From: Terriglobia bacterium
GTDB taxonomy: Bacteria > Acidobacteriota > Terriglobia > Bryobacterales > Bryobacteraceae
Direction: 5' to 3'
DNA length: 39,862 bases
Assembly: GCA_021324185.1 (NCBI GenBank)
Contig: JAJPJN010000124.1
Location: 1 to 39,862, forward strand
In this document: positions 32,830-39,862 of the stretch, in pieces
How positions within the stretch are numbered: position 1 is the stretch's first letter
Layout of the letters: each line of letters begins with the position of its first letter
The notes under the pieces: model-generated
Told to the model about the DNA's origin: nothing
The model's input: only the letters and a program-made list of their open reading frames with translations
Database searches by the model: none
Made by a program: the position numbers and the translations under genes

Positions 32830-32859
32830 TTGACAGTTTGCTTGCAAGTTTGTTACGTT
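32830..32859 (+). promoter_or_regulatory. Candidate sigma-70 promoter of the response regulator gene
   Basis: A perfect TTGACA (32830-32835) is followed after 18 bp by the weak -10 TACGTT (32854-32859). Transcription would start only about 6 nt before the ATG at 32872. The TTG of the -35 box is an in-frame potential start codon, which is how a longer gene model could arise. Confidence 0.4.
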
Positions 32860-32871
32860 CTCTGGGTCTCG

Positions 32872-33330
32872 ATGCCCTCAGCTTCGTCAAGGCACAGTCC
32901 CAACCCAGCCAGAATTTTGCTTGTCGATGACAACCGCGACGGCGTGGTTGCGCGCCGCTCCGTTCTGGAAGAGCTGGGCTATACCGTAGTGTCTGCCCAT
33001 TGTGGATTGGAGGCGCTAAAAACTGCCGCTGAGCAGAATTTCGATCTCGTCATTACCGATTTCAAAATGGAGCCGATGGATGGATTACAGCTAATCGCCA
33101 AACTGCGTGAACGGAATTTTCAAAATCCGATTATTCTTCTGACCGGATTTGCCGACAGCCTCGGGCTGCGCACTCAGGACACTGGCGCGAATGTAGTCAT
33201 TCAGAAAAGCGCAAATGAGATCTCGACTTTGCTGCGCTACACCCGGCGATTATTACAACCTCCCCGAAAGCCGGTGCGCTCGCAGGGCCCGCTATCCAAG
33301 GCGGCTCGCTCCCGATCGGAAAGCAACTAG
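32872..33330 (+). CDS. Single-domain response regulator (CheY-like receiver)
   Basis: This is a stand-alone phospho-acceptor protein. From the ATG at 32872 it has 152 residues. The acidic pocket Asp19-Asp20 lies in ILLVDDNRDG, and the phospho-acceptor is Asp63 in LVITDFKMEPMDG. The switch Thr91 is in ILLTGFAD and the conserved Lys112 in VVIQKSAN. All receiver residues are intact. There is no output domain, only a basic, Ser/Arg/Pro-rich tail of about 30 residues (PRKPVRSQGPLSKAARSRS), which could contact nucleic acid or a partner. No histidine kinase is encoded nearby. It lies outside the flagellar region, so a chemotaxis role is not implied. Confidence 0.9.
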   Translation: MPSASSRHSPNPARILLVDDNRDGVVARRSVLEELGYTVVSAHCGLEALKTAAEQNFDLVITDFKMEPMDGLQLIAKLRERNFQNPIILLTGFADSLGLRTQDTGANVVIQKSANEISTLLRYTRRLLQPPRKPVRSQGPLSKAARSRSESN

Positions 33331-33368
33331 CAGTTGGCTTCCAGTGGGTCAGCCTATAGTGGGTGAGG

Positions 33369-35177
33369 ATGAGTCCGTCTCGTTGCCCTCGCATTCTAGC
33401 TGCGTTCGTGATCGGCAGCTCGCTTGTTTTTTCTGCTGCCGTCGAGCGTCAGGCAAAAAAGCCGCGAGCCGCAAAATCTTCTGCGCCCACGCCCGCGCTG
33501 GTGCGCTCGTTGTCGCTACACGACCGCATCGCGCAATTGATCATTGTTCGCGGCTACGGCGATTACCCGCCCTCGGATAACGAAGAATATCGCCGCTTTC
33601 TACGCTGGATTTGCCAGGATCACGTGGGTGGTTTCATCGTCGCCGGCCACATCCGCGACGGCAGTGTGATTCCGGCGCAGCCGTTCGAATTGGCGGCCTT
33701 CGCCAACCACATGCAGCGCCAGTCGAAAGTGCCGCTGCTGGTTGCCTCCGATTTTGAGCGTGGCGCGTCCATGCGCGTGGCCGAAACCGCTCGCTTTCCT
33801 TACCTGATGGCATTCGGAGCGGCGCAGGATCTTGCCGCCACGCGCGAACTCGGCGCTGCTACCGCTCGCGAAGCGCGCGCGATGGGCGTCAATTGGGTCT
33901 TTGCACCCGATGCCGATGTCAACAATAATCCCGACAACCCGATTATCAACGTCCGCTCCTTCGGCGAAGATCCGCAAGCGGTGGCCCAAAACGTGTCCGC
34001 ATTTATCGAAGGCGCGCATTCGGTTCCCTCACAATACGTGCTGGTCACGGCCAAACACTTCCCCGGCCACGGCGATACCGCCGAAGACAGCCATATGCAA
34101 CTGGCGAAGCTCGATCAATCGAAAGAGCGCATCGAATCCGTCGAACTCACGCCTTTTCGCGCCGCCATCGCGCACGGCGTCGATTCCATCATGACGGCTC
34201 ACATGGCGGTACCCGCGTTCGAGCCGAATCCGATACCCGCTACCGTTTCGCAGAACGTGCTCACCGGCCTTTTGCGCGACGAACTCGGTTTCAAAGGCCT
34301 GATCGTAACCGACGCGCTCGAAATGCAGGGCATCGCAGCGCTCTTCACTCAGGGAGAAGCAGCCGTCCGCGCTATCGAAGCGGGCGCCGACATGCTGCTG
34401 ATGCCCACCGATCCCGAAGCATGCATCCATGCGCTCGAAGCCGCCGTGAAAAGCGGCCGCATCAGCACCAACCGTATTAACGCCAGCGCCGCCAAAGTAA
34501 TGGCCGCCAAGCAGCGGTTAGGGCTGATGAAGCGGCGCGCCGTGGATCTCTATGCCTTAAGCGATGAGATCAAAGACCCCAAGCTGGATGCACTGGCCGA
34601 GCACGTCGCCGAAAAGGCCTTCACGCTGGTGCGCGACAGCAAGCAACTTTTTCCCATGCAGCAGGCGTCAGGATCGTGCCTCGTCATCCTGAATGAGGGT
34701 CAATTTTCGCAACGCGGGCAGGCGCTGGTTCACGAGCTGATTCGGGGCGCACCGGGAATAAAAACTTCCGTGGCGAATTCTCTGATGCCCGATGTGGTCT
34801 TGAACGCCATCGCCTCCGACGATGCGCAATGCAAGCAGATTTATGTGGCCGCGTTTGTCACAGTGGCGGCGAATCGCGGCAGTGTCGCTTTGCAGGGCGG
34901 ATTATCGACATTTCTGAGCAAGCTGGCCGACGGACCCGCGCCGGTCGCGCTGATTTCGTTAGGGAATCCGTACCTGCTGCGCGATTTTCCCAAGGTCGCA
35001 GCCTATGCGGCCACTTTCAGCAGCGCTGAAAGCTCGGAAACGGCAACCGCGCGCGCCATTCTGGGCGAAATTCCGATCACCGGCAAGATGCCTGTCTCCA
35101 TCCCGGGGCTGGCCAAGATCGGCGATGGCCTGTATGTACCAGCCAAAACCAATACAGCATCTAACGCTACGCGATGA
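33369..35177 (+). CDS. Secreted glycoside hydrolase family 3, NagZ-like beta-N-acetylhexosaminidase
   Basis: The GH3 fold, NagZ group, removes beta-N-acetylglucosamine from cell-wall fragments or chitooligosaccharides. The product, about 602 residues from the ATG at 33369 (a GTG at 33363 is an alternative), has a signal peptide (AAFVIGSSLVFSAAV). The catalytic TIM barrel (about 45-390) carries the NagZ loop K229-H230-F-P-G-H-G-D-T-A-E-D-S-H242, whose His/Asp pair acts as general acid. The nucleophile is Asp315 in IVTDALEMQG. A C-terminal alpha/beta domain (about 400-600) is present, as in the longer Gram-positive forms. It overlaps the next gene by 4 bp. Export suggests action on peptidoglycan or external amino-sugars rather than cytoplasmic recycling. 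Confidence 0.9.
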   Translation: MSPSRCPRILAAFVIGSSLVFSAAVERQAKKPRAAKSSAPTPALVRSLSLHDRIAQLIIVRGYGDYPPSDNEEYRRFLRWICQDHVGGFIVAGHIRDGSVIPAQPFELAAFANHMQRQSKVPLLVASDFERGASMRVAETARFPYLMAFGAAQDLAATRELGAATAREARAMGVNWVFAPDADVNNNPDNPIINVRSFGEDPQAVAQNVSAFIEGAHSVPSQYVLVTAKHFPGHGDTAEDSHMQLAKLDQSKERIESVELTPFRAAIAHGVDSIMTAHMAVPAFEPNPIPATVSQNVLTGLLRDELGFKGLIVTDALEMQGIAALFTQGEAAVRAIEAGADMLLMPTDPEACIHALEAAVKSGRISTNRINASAAKVMAAKQRLGLMKRRAVDLYALSDEIKDPKLDALAEHVAEKAFTLVRDSKQLFPMQQASGSCLVILNEGQFSQRGQALVHELIRGAPGIKTSVANSLMPDVVLNAIASDDAQCKQIYVAAFVTVAANRGSVALQGGLSTFLSKLADGPAPVALISLGNPYLLRDFPKVAAYAATFSSAESSETATARAILGEIPITGKMPVSIPGLAKIGDGLYVPAKTNTASNATR

Positions 35178-35869
35178 CACAGATAATCTGGCTAGGCCAT
35201 GCCACCTTCGAGCTCCGTTTCGAAGGCGGGGAAGTTCTCATTCTGGACCCGTGGATTGAAGGCAATCCAAAACATCCGGCAGGCCACAAAATCGAAAAAG
35301 TGGATGCGATTGCCATCTCTCATGCGCACTTCGATCACATCGATGACGTGATTCCGTTAGCGAAAAAATTCCACCCCACCGTCGTAGGAATTTTTGAGAC
35401 CACTTCGTGGCTCGAAAAAAAGGGCGTCAAGAACACCATCGGCATGAACAAGGGCGGAACGGTGGATCTGGGTTACGTCAAGCTGACCATTACGCACGCG
35501 CTGCACAGTTGCTCCATCAAAGATGGCGACAATACGCTCTACGGCGGCGAAGCAGCCGGTTATGTCCTGCGGCCGAAAAACGGGCGCGCCGCCTATTTTG
35601 CCGGGGATACGGCGCTATTCGGCGATATGGCCCTGATCGGCCAGTTGTATGAGCCGGAGCTTGCGTTCCTGCCAATCGGCGATCACTACACCATGGGTCC
35701 GGATCAAGCCGCTCACGCCGCCCGGCTGCTCAAAGTGAAGCGCGTGATTCCGATGCACTACGGAACCTTTCCGGCCCTGACGGGCCGTCCGGAAGACCTG
35801 GCGCAAAAGCTGCATCAGGACAGAATCGAAGTTCTGACGATGCAGCCAGGGCAGGCGATTTCCTGGTAA
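35174..35869 (+). CDS. UPF0173 metal-dependent hydrolase (metallo-beta-lactamase fold)
   Basis: This 231-residue cytoplasmic protein belongs to the UPF0173 family of the metallo-beta-lactamase superfamily (YtkL-like). The zinc motif HxHxDH is His50-Ala-His52-Phe-Asp54-His55. Further ligands are His in ITHALHSCS, Asp in YFAGDTALFGD and the C-terminal His in VIPMHYGTFPALTG. The length is typical. The substrate is unknown in the whole family. Its ATG overlaps the stop of the GH3 gene, so the two are translated together. A shared role in processing sugar or wall fragments is possible but only inferred. Confidence 0.93.
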   Translation: MTQIIWLGHATFELRFEGGEVLILDPWIEGNPKHPAGHKIEKVDAIAISHAHFDHIDDVIPLAKKFHPTVVGIFETTSWLEKKGVKNTIGMNKGGTVDLGYVKLTITHALHSCSIKDGDNTLYGGEAAGYVLRPKNGRAAYFAGDTALFGDMALIGQLYEPELAFLPIGDHYTMGPDQAAHAARLLKVKRVIPMHYGTFPALTGRPEDLAQKLHQDRIEVLTMQPGQAISW

Positions 35870-35906
35870 CGAAACCGCCCGCCGGCGCGCCCCGCAATGG
35901 GCCGAG

Positions 35907-36479
35907 TTAGATGGTGCTCGTGCCGCGGGTCAGCGGTTTATCCGACACGCCAAAATCGGCAGGCGCTTCGTCCGCCGAGGCGATATCCTCGGCACCGGTG
36001 TCTTTTAAGATCTGCTTGGCTTTACCAACCCAGTCGGAATTGTCGCAATGTACGGAAAGCAGAATGCCGCCTTCTTTGATCCGGCCTTCGTAGCGCTTGG
36101 CCTCGTATTCGGGAATTCCCATGCCGATCAGCGCGCCGATGATTCCTCCCACAACGCCGCCGGAGCCGATTCCGGTCAGCGCGCCGATGATGGGACCGGC
36201 GGCAATCAGCGGCCCTAAACCGGGAATGGCCAGTGCTCCAATGCCGATTAAGCCGCCAAGCGTGCCGCCGATGATTCCGCCAGTCAGGACGCCGGTAGCG
36301 GTTCCTTCGGGCGCTTTGGTGTGCTTTTCGTGCGCGAAATCTTTTGTTCCGACATTGTCCTGCAACAGCACGGAAATGTCTTCATTGCGAAAATTCGCGG
36401 CTAATAGCCGGTCCACGGCGCCCTCGGCCGCCTCCCGGCTGTTGTAAATTCCGAACACGGCCGTATTCTTGCCTGCCAT
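35907..36479 (-). CDS. Glycine-zipper stress protein (YflT/general stress protein 17M-like)
   Basis: The 190-residue product has three parts. The N-terminal domain (about 1-45, NTAVFGIYNSREAAEGAVDRL and FRNEDISVLL) resembles the YflT general-stress domain. A Gly/Ala/Ile-rich central region (about 65-125) has repeated GGxIGG and GALxGxG motifs, a glycine zipper able to insert in membranes. The C-terminal segment (about 130-190) begins YEGRIKEGGILLSVHC and includes WVGKAKQILKDTGAEDI, a second ferredoxin-like half. GAGGAGG lies just before the ATG. It is divergent from the propeller gene across 143 bp. The function is unknown; an envelope or desiccation stress role is usual for such proteins. 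Confidence 0.85.
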   Translation of the reverse strand: MAGKNTAVFGIYNSREAAEGAVDRLLAANFRNEDISVLLQDNVGTKDFAHEKHTKAPEGTATGVLTGGIIGGTLGGLIGIGALAIPGLGPLIAAGPIIGALTGIGSGGVVGGIIGALIGMGIPEYEAKRYEGRIKEGGILLSVHCDNSDWVGKAKQILKDTGAEDIASADEAPADFGVSDKPLTRGTSTI

Positions 36480-36622
36480 AACTGGTCTCCTCCTCGGCGC
36501 CAGGCGCCCTCGCCTAGTGAGACTACGGTCCGTGCGGGCAGTTACTATCCGGATCGGCGCGACATCACCGAAACAGTTCGATAAGCCAGGGCTATACCAG
36601 TTCCGATAAAGTAGTAAATCGC

Positions 36623-39600
36623 ATGCTTACCAAGCCGTTTTTTGCCCTCCTGCTGGCCGCTTCGGCCGCGGTTGCGGCCACGTACGATTCCTCGCTGTTC
36701 AATGCCCTGAAGTGGCGCAATATCGGCCCCAATCGAGGCGGCCGGTCGATTGCCTGCGCCGGCAGCTCCAGCCGGCCGCTCGAATATTATTTCGGCGCCG
36801 TAGGCGGCGGTCTTTGGAAGACCACCGATGGCGGCACCACCTGGAAGCCGGTTACCGACGGCCAGATTACCAGTTCTTCTGTGGGCGCTGTTGCCGTTTC
36901 CGAATCGAATCCGGACGTGGTGTACATCGGCATGGGCGAGACCGAGCTGCGCGGCAACATCATGCAAGGCGACGGCGTGTACAAATCCACCGACGCAGGC
37001 AAGACCTGGCAGCACATGGGCCTTGCCAATACGCAGGCGATCGCACGCATTCGGGTTGACCCGCACAATCCGGATCTGGTCTACGTTGCCGCGCTCGGGC
37101 ATCCTTACGGAAAAAATCAGGATCGCGGCGTGTTCCGGTCCAGCGACGGCGGCAAAACCTGGAAGAAGGTTCTGTATCGTGACGACCATTCGGGCGCGGT
37201 GGATCTGATCCTCGATCCGCATAATTCAAAAACCATCTACGCAGCGCTTTGGGACGTCTATCGGACGCCGTGGCTGCTGAACGATGGCGGCCCGGGCAGC
37301 GGGCTGTTCAAATCCACCGATGGCGGGGACAACTGGGCTGAGATCACGCGCAATGCCGGCCTGCCGAAGGGCATCGTTGGAAAGATCGGCATTGCCGTTT
37401 CCGGCGCCGATTCGAACCGCCTTTACGCCATGGTGGAGGCAACCGACGGCGGCCTGTTTCTTTCAAACGATGCCGGCACCACCTGGACACTAATAAGCCA
37501 GGACCGCCGCGCGCTGCAACGCGCATTTTACTTTTCACGCATCTACGCCGATCCCAAAGACAAGGACACGATCTACATCATGAACGTGGCGTTCCTCAAA
37601 TCCACCAATGCCGGAAAGAGTTTCACTGTGATCCGGTCGCCGCATAGCGATCATCACGACCTGTGGATCGACCCTGCGAACAACCAGCGCATGATCAACA
37701 GCAACGATGGCGGCGGCACGGTGTCGGTGAATGCGGGCGCCACCTGGACAGCGGAAGATTTTCCTACCGCGCAGATTTATCATGTTGCCATCACAAAAGA
37801 TATTCCGTATCAGGTCTGCGGCGCGCAACAGGATAGCTCCACGATATGCGTCCAGAGCACGGCGGGCGTGCGGCGCTTTGGCATGTCCGGCATGTGGGCG
37901 CCCTATTATTCTGTCGGCGGCGGCGAGAGCGGCTACATTGCCACCGATCCGACCGACCCGAACATCTTTTACGCAGGCAGCCAGGGGGCGCTGCTCACGC
38001 GCTTTGACCGCTCCGATGGAGCGATGCGCGACATTCAGGTGTATCCGCTCTTCTTTTCCGGCCAATCCGCAGCCACGCTGAAGGAGCGCTGGCAGTGGAC
38101 ATTCCCCATCGTTTTTTCGCCGGCGAATCCCAAGATTCTCTACACCTCGTCCCAGCACCTATGGAAAACCCCGAATGAGGGGCAAAGCTGGGAAGCGATC
38201 AGTCCCGATCTCACGCGCGCAGATCCCAAAACGCTCGGCGATTCCGGCGGGCCGATTACGAAAGATCAGAACGGCCCGGAAATTTACGGCACCATTTTCA
38301 CGATTGCTCCTTCGCATCAGGATGTGAATACCATCTGGACGGGCTCCGATGACGGCCTTGCCTACATCACTCGCGACGGCGGCAAGCATTGGGAAAACAT
38401 CACGCCCAAGGATCTGCCCGAATTCAGCCGCATCAGCATGATCGATGCCTCACTGCACGAAGCGGGCACGGCTTATCTCGCGGCCAAACGGTATCAGCTG
38501 GACGACCGCAAGCCATATATTTACAAGACTCACGATTTCGGAAAGACCTGGACGAAGATCGTCAACGGCATTCCCGCGGACGATTATGTCCATGTAGCGC
38601 GCGAAGATCCGAAGCGCGCCGGGCTGCTGTATGCAGGCACCGAGCACGGCATCTACGTCTCTTTTGACGACGGCGCAAACTGGCAGTCTCTGCGGCTCAA
38701 CCTTCCGGATACGCAAGTGGCCGATTTGGCGGTACAGGGCGACGATCTGGTGGCCGCCACGCATGGCCGCTCGTTCTGGGTTCTCGACGATATCGACATC
38801 CTGCGGCAGATGGAGCCGAATCTGAGCGCCTCCGCAGTTCATCTGTTTGCGCCGGATGAGGCAGTGCGCTCGCTGCATCCTGCAGCCATCGACTACTATT
38901 TGCAAAAAGAAGCCAACAAAGTGACCGTGGACATTCTGGATGCCAAAGGCGCGCTGGTCCGCTCATTCACTGCTTCCGCCGATGAGGAAAAGCGCCGCAA
39001 CCGCCCCGGCGGGGAAAACGACGAAGCCGATTTCTTCGGGCCTCGAACGCAGCCGCCCGGACGCAAGGCGGGCATCAACCGTTTTACCTGGGATCTTCGT
39101 TACCCCGGCGCGACCGTATTCGAAGGCGAGGTCCTGTGGGGCGCTCGCGCCGAGCAGGGGCCGCTGGCTGTACCCGGCCCATACCAGGTGAGAGTGACGG
39201 CGGATGGGCAAACACAAACCCAGCCGCTCACGCTGACGCTTGATCCGCGCGAGCACGTCACCCAGGCACAGCTTGAAGAGCAATTCAAGCTCGCCTGCCA
39301 GATACGCGATGAAGTGAGCAAGGCGGATGAGATGGTGATTCAGATTCGCCGGATCAACAAAGATGTGAAGCAGCGGGCCGATCAGGCGAAAGACCAGAGC
39401 GTGACCGAGGCCGGAGCCGCGCTGCGCGACCGCCTTTCGACCATAGAGGAAGAGATCTACCAGGTTCGCAACCGGGCCAATGAGGACCCGCTGAATTTTC
39501 CGATCAAATTGAACAACATCATCGCGGCTTTGGCGCGGACGGTGGAAACCGGCGACTATCCGCCAACCGATCAGGATTACGAAGTGTTTCGCGTCCTCAC

Positions 39601-39733
39601 GGGGCGCCTGAATGCAGTCGAAGCAAAGTACAATGAAGCGCTGCAAAAAGACCTGGCGCATTTTAACCAGATCTTGAGCGCGCACAAGCTACCGGAAGTG
39701 CAAACCTCCGGAGGCAGCGATCAAAACCGGTAG
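36623..39733 (+). CDS. Large secreted Asp-box (BNR/sortilin-type) beta-propeller protein
   Basis: This 1036-residue exported protein has a signal peptide (FFALLLAASAAVAA). About ten Asp-box motifs of the SxDxGxTW type then run from about residue 65 to 690: KTTDGGTTW, KSTDAGKTW, RSSDGGKTW, KSTDGGDNW, LSNDAGTTW, KSTNAGKSF, KTPNEGQSW, TRDGGKHW, KTHDFGKTW and SFDDGANW. They indicate a two-propeller, VPS10/sortilin-like region. A beta-sandwich domain (about 740-890, with AGINRFTWDLRYPGA) and a C-terminal helical domain (about 900-1020) follow. Database entries often call such proteins glycosyl hydrolases, but I see no sialidase active-site set. It is common in many copies in Acidobacteriota. It is probably a cell-surface or periplasmic binding protein. 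Confidence 0.9.
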   Translation: MLTKPFFALLLAASAAVAATYDSSLFNALKWRNIGPNRGGRSIACAGSSSRPLEYYFGAVGGGLWKTTDGGTTWKPVTDGQITSSSVGAVAVSESNPDVVYIGMGETELRGNIMQGDGVYKSTDAGKTWQHMGLANTQAIARIRVDPHNPDLVYVAALGHPYGKNQDRGVFRSSDGGKTWKKVLYRDDHSGAVDLILDPHNSKTIYAALWDVYRTPWLLNDGGPGSGLFKSTDGGDNWAEITRNAGLPKGIVGKIGIAVSGADSNRLYAMVEATDGGLFLSNDAGTTWTLISQDRRALQRAFYFSRIYADPKDKDTIYIMNVAFLKSTNAGKSFTVIRSPHSDHHDLWIDPANNQRMINSNDGGGTVSVNAGATWTAEDFPTAQIYHVAITKDIPYQVCGAQQDSSTICVQSTAGVRRFGMSGMWAPYYSVGGGESGYIATDPTDPNIFYAGSQGALLTRFDRSDGAMRDIQVYPLFFSGQSAATLKERWQWTFPIVFSPANPKILYTSSQHLWKTPNEGQSWEAISPDLTRADPKTLGDSGGPITKDQNGPEIYGTIFTIAPSHQDVNTIWTGSDDGLAYITRDGGKHWENITPKDLPEFSRISMIDASLHEAGTAYLAAKRYQLDDRKPYIYKTHDFGKTWTKIVNGIPADDYVHVAREDPKRAGLLYAGTEHGIYVSFDDGANWQSLRLNLPDTQVADLAVQGDDLVAATHGRSFWVLDDIDILRQMEPNLSASAVHLFAPDEAVRSLHPAAIDYYLQKEANKVTVDILDAKGALVRSFTASADEEKRRNRPGGENDEADFFGPRTQPPGRKAGINRFTWDLRYPGATVFEGEVLWGARAEQGPLAVPGPYQVRVTADGQTQTQPLTLTLDPREHVTQAQLEEQFKLACQIRDEVSKADEMVIQIRRINKDVKQRADQAKDQSVTEAGAALRDRLSTIEEEIYQVRNRANEDPLNFPIKLNNIIAALARTVETGDYPPTDQDYEVFRVLTGRLNAVEAKYNEALQKDLAHFNQILSAHKLPEVQTSGGSDQNR

Positions 39734-39788
39734 ATAGGCGGCGGCCGCCGGGCCAGGGAGCGGGGCATAGTGTTAAAAACGGACGCTG

Positions 39789-39812
39789 CCGGGCGATGAA
39801 GCCCGGGTGTTT
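39789..39812 (+). terminator. Possible terminator after the propeller gene
   Basis: CCGGGC (39789-39794) pairs with GCCCGG (39801-39806) around GATGAA and is followed by GTGTTT. A second small hairpin, CGGCA-TTTT-TGCCG, follows directly. The T-runs are short. The last 50 bases of the window hold nothing else I can identify. Confidence 0.4.
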
Positions 39813-39862
39813 ACGGCATTTTTGCCGGGGGAGGGGGCCGGATTTGCGGAAGATAAGGCGAA

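Noticed and set aside
1-39862. tRNA or rRNA genes, CRISPR arrays, insertion sequences and att sites
   Set aside because: None could be supported by eye. The Asp-box repeats at 36800-38700 are protein-level repeats and not DNA tandem repeats.

Overview
This is a GC-rich, gene-dense stretch of bacterial chromosome, most likely from an Acidobacteriota member of the Bryobacter/Solibacter type. Three gene families point there: a PadR regulator paired with a duplicated orphan FtsX/MacB-type permease (the 'ADOP' family), a secreted protein of the acidobacterial VWFA-related family, and an Oar-like TonB-dependent receptor with an N-terminal carboxypeptidase-regulatory domain. This is inferred from protein families read by eye; no 16S or other marker lies in the window.

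Region 1 (1-13627) is a flagellar cluster. A partial fliM runs leftward off the edge. Rightward come flbD, motA, motB, the flagellin gene fliC, the cap gene fliD, a small helical protein, and the run flgB-flgC-fliE-fliF-fliG-fliH-fliI-fliJ. The run ends with a sigma-54 activator that has no receiver or sensor domain. Together these encode the stator, the filament and its cap, the proximal rod, the MS-ring and switch, and the export ATPase complex. A good sigma-28 site precedes fliC. Sigma-54-like -24/-12 elements lie very close to the start codons of fliM, fliD and flgB, so the activator may drive them.

Region 2 (13654-19424) is metabolic: a secreted M20-type amidohydrolase on the minus strand, then a class V aminotransferase and serA (probably phosphoserine synthesis, with a structured leader), a small membrane-anchored coiled-coil protein, and an exported sugar-isomerase-like TIM barrel.

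Region 3 (19425-30211) holds a decayed, frameshifted secreted-protein remnant, then an Oar-like TonB receptor with a clear promoter and terminator. Next come a GMC dehydrogenase with a ferredoxin-like cysteine motif, its Tat-signal small subunit, a convergent Gfo/Idh/MocA oxidoreductase, and a padR-ADOP pair. The padR promoter carries a perfect 23-bp palindrome.

Region 4 (30411-39733) contains a small membrane protein, a rhomboid protease, a VWFA-related secreted protein with a degenerate MIDAS, a single-domain response regulator, a secreted NagZ-like GH3 enzyme coupled to a UPF0173 hydrolase, a glycine-zipper stress protein (minus strand), and a 1036-residue secreted Asp-box propeller protein. 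I saw no tRNA, rRNA, CRISPR array or intact insertion sequence.
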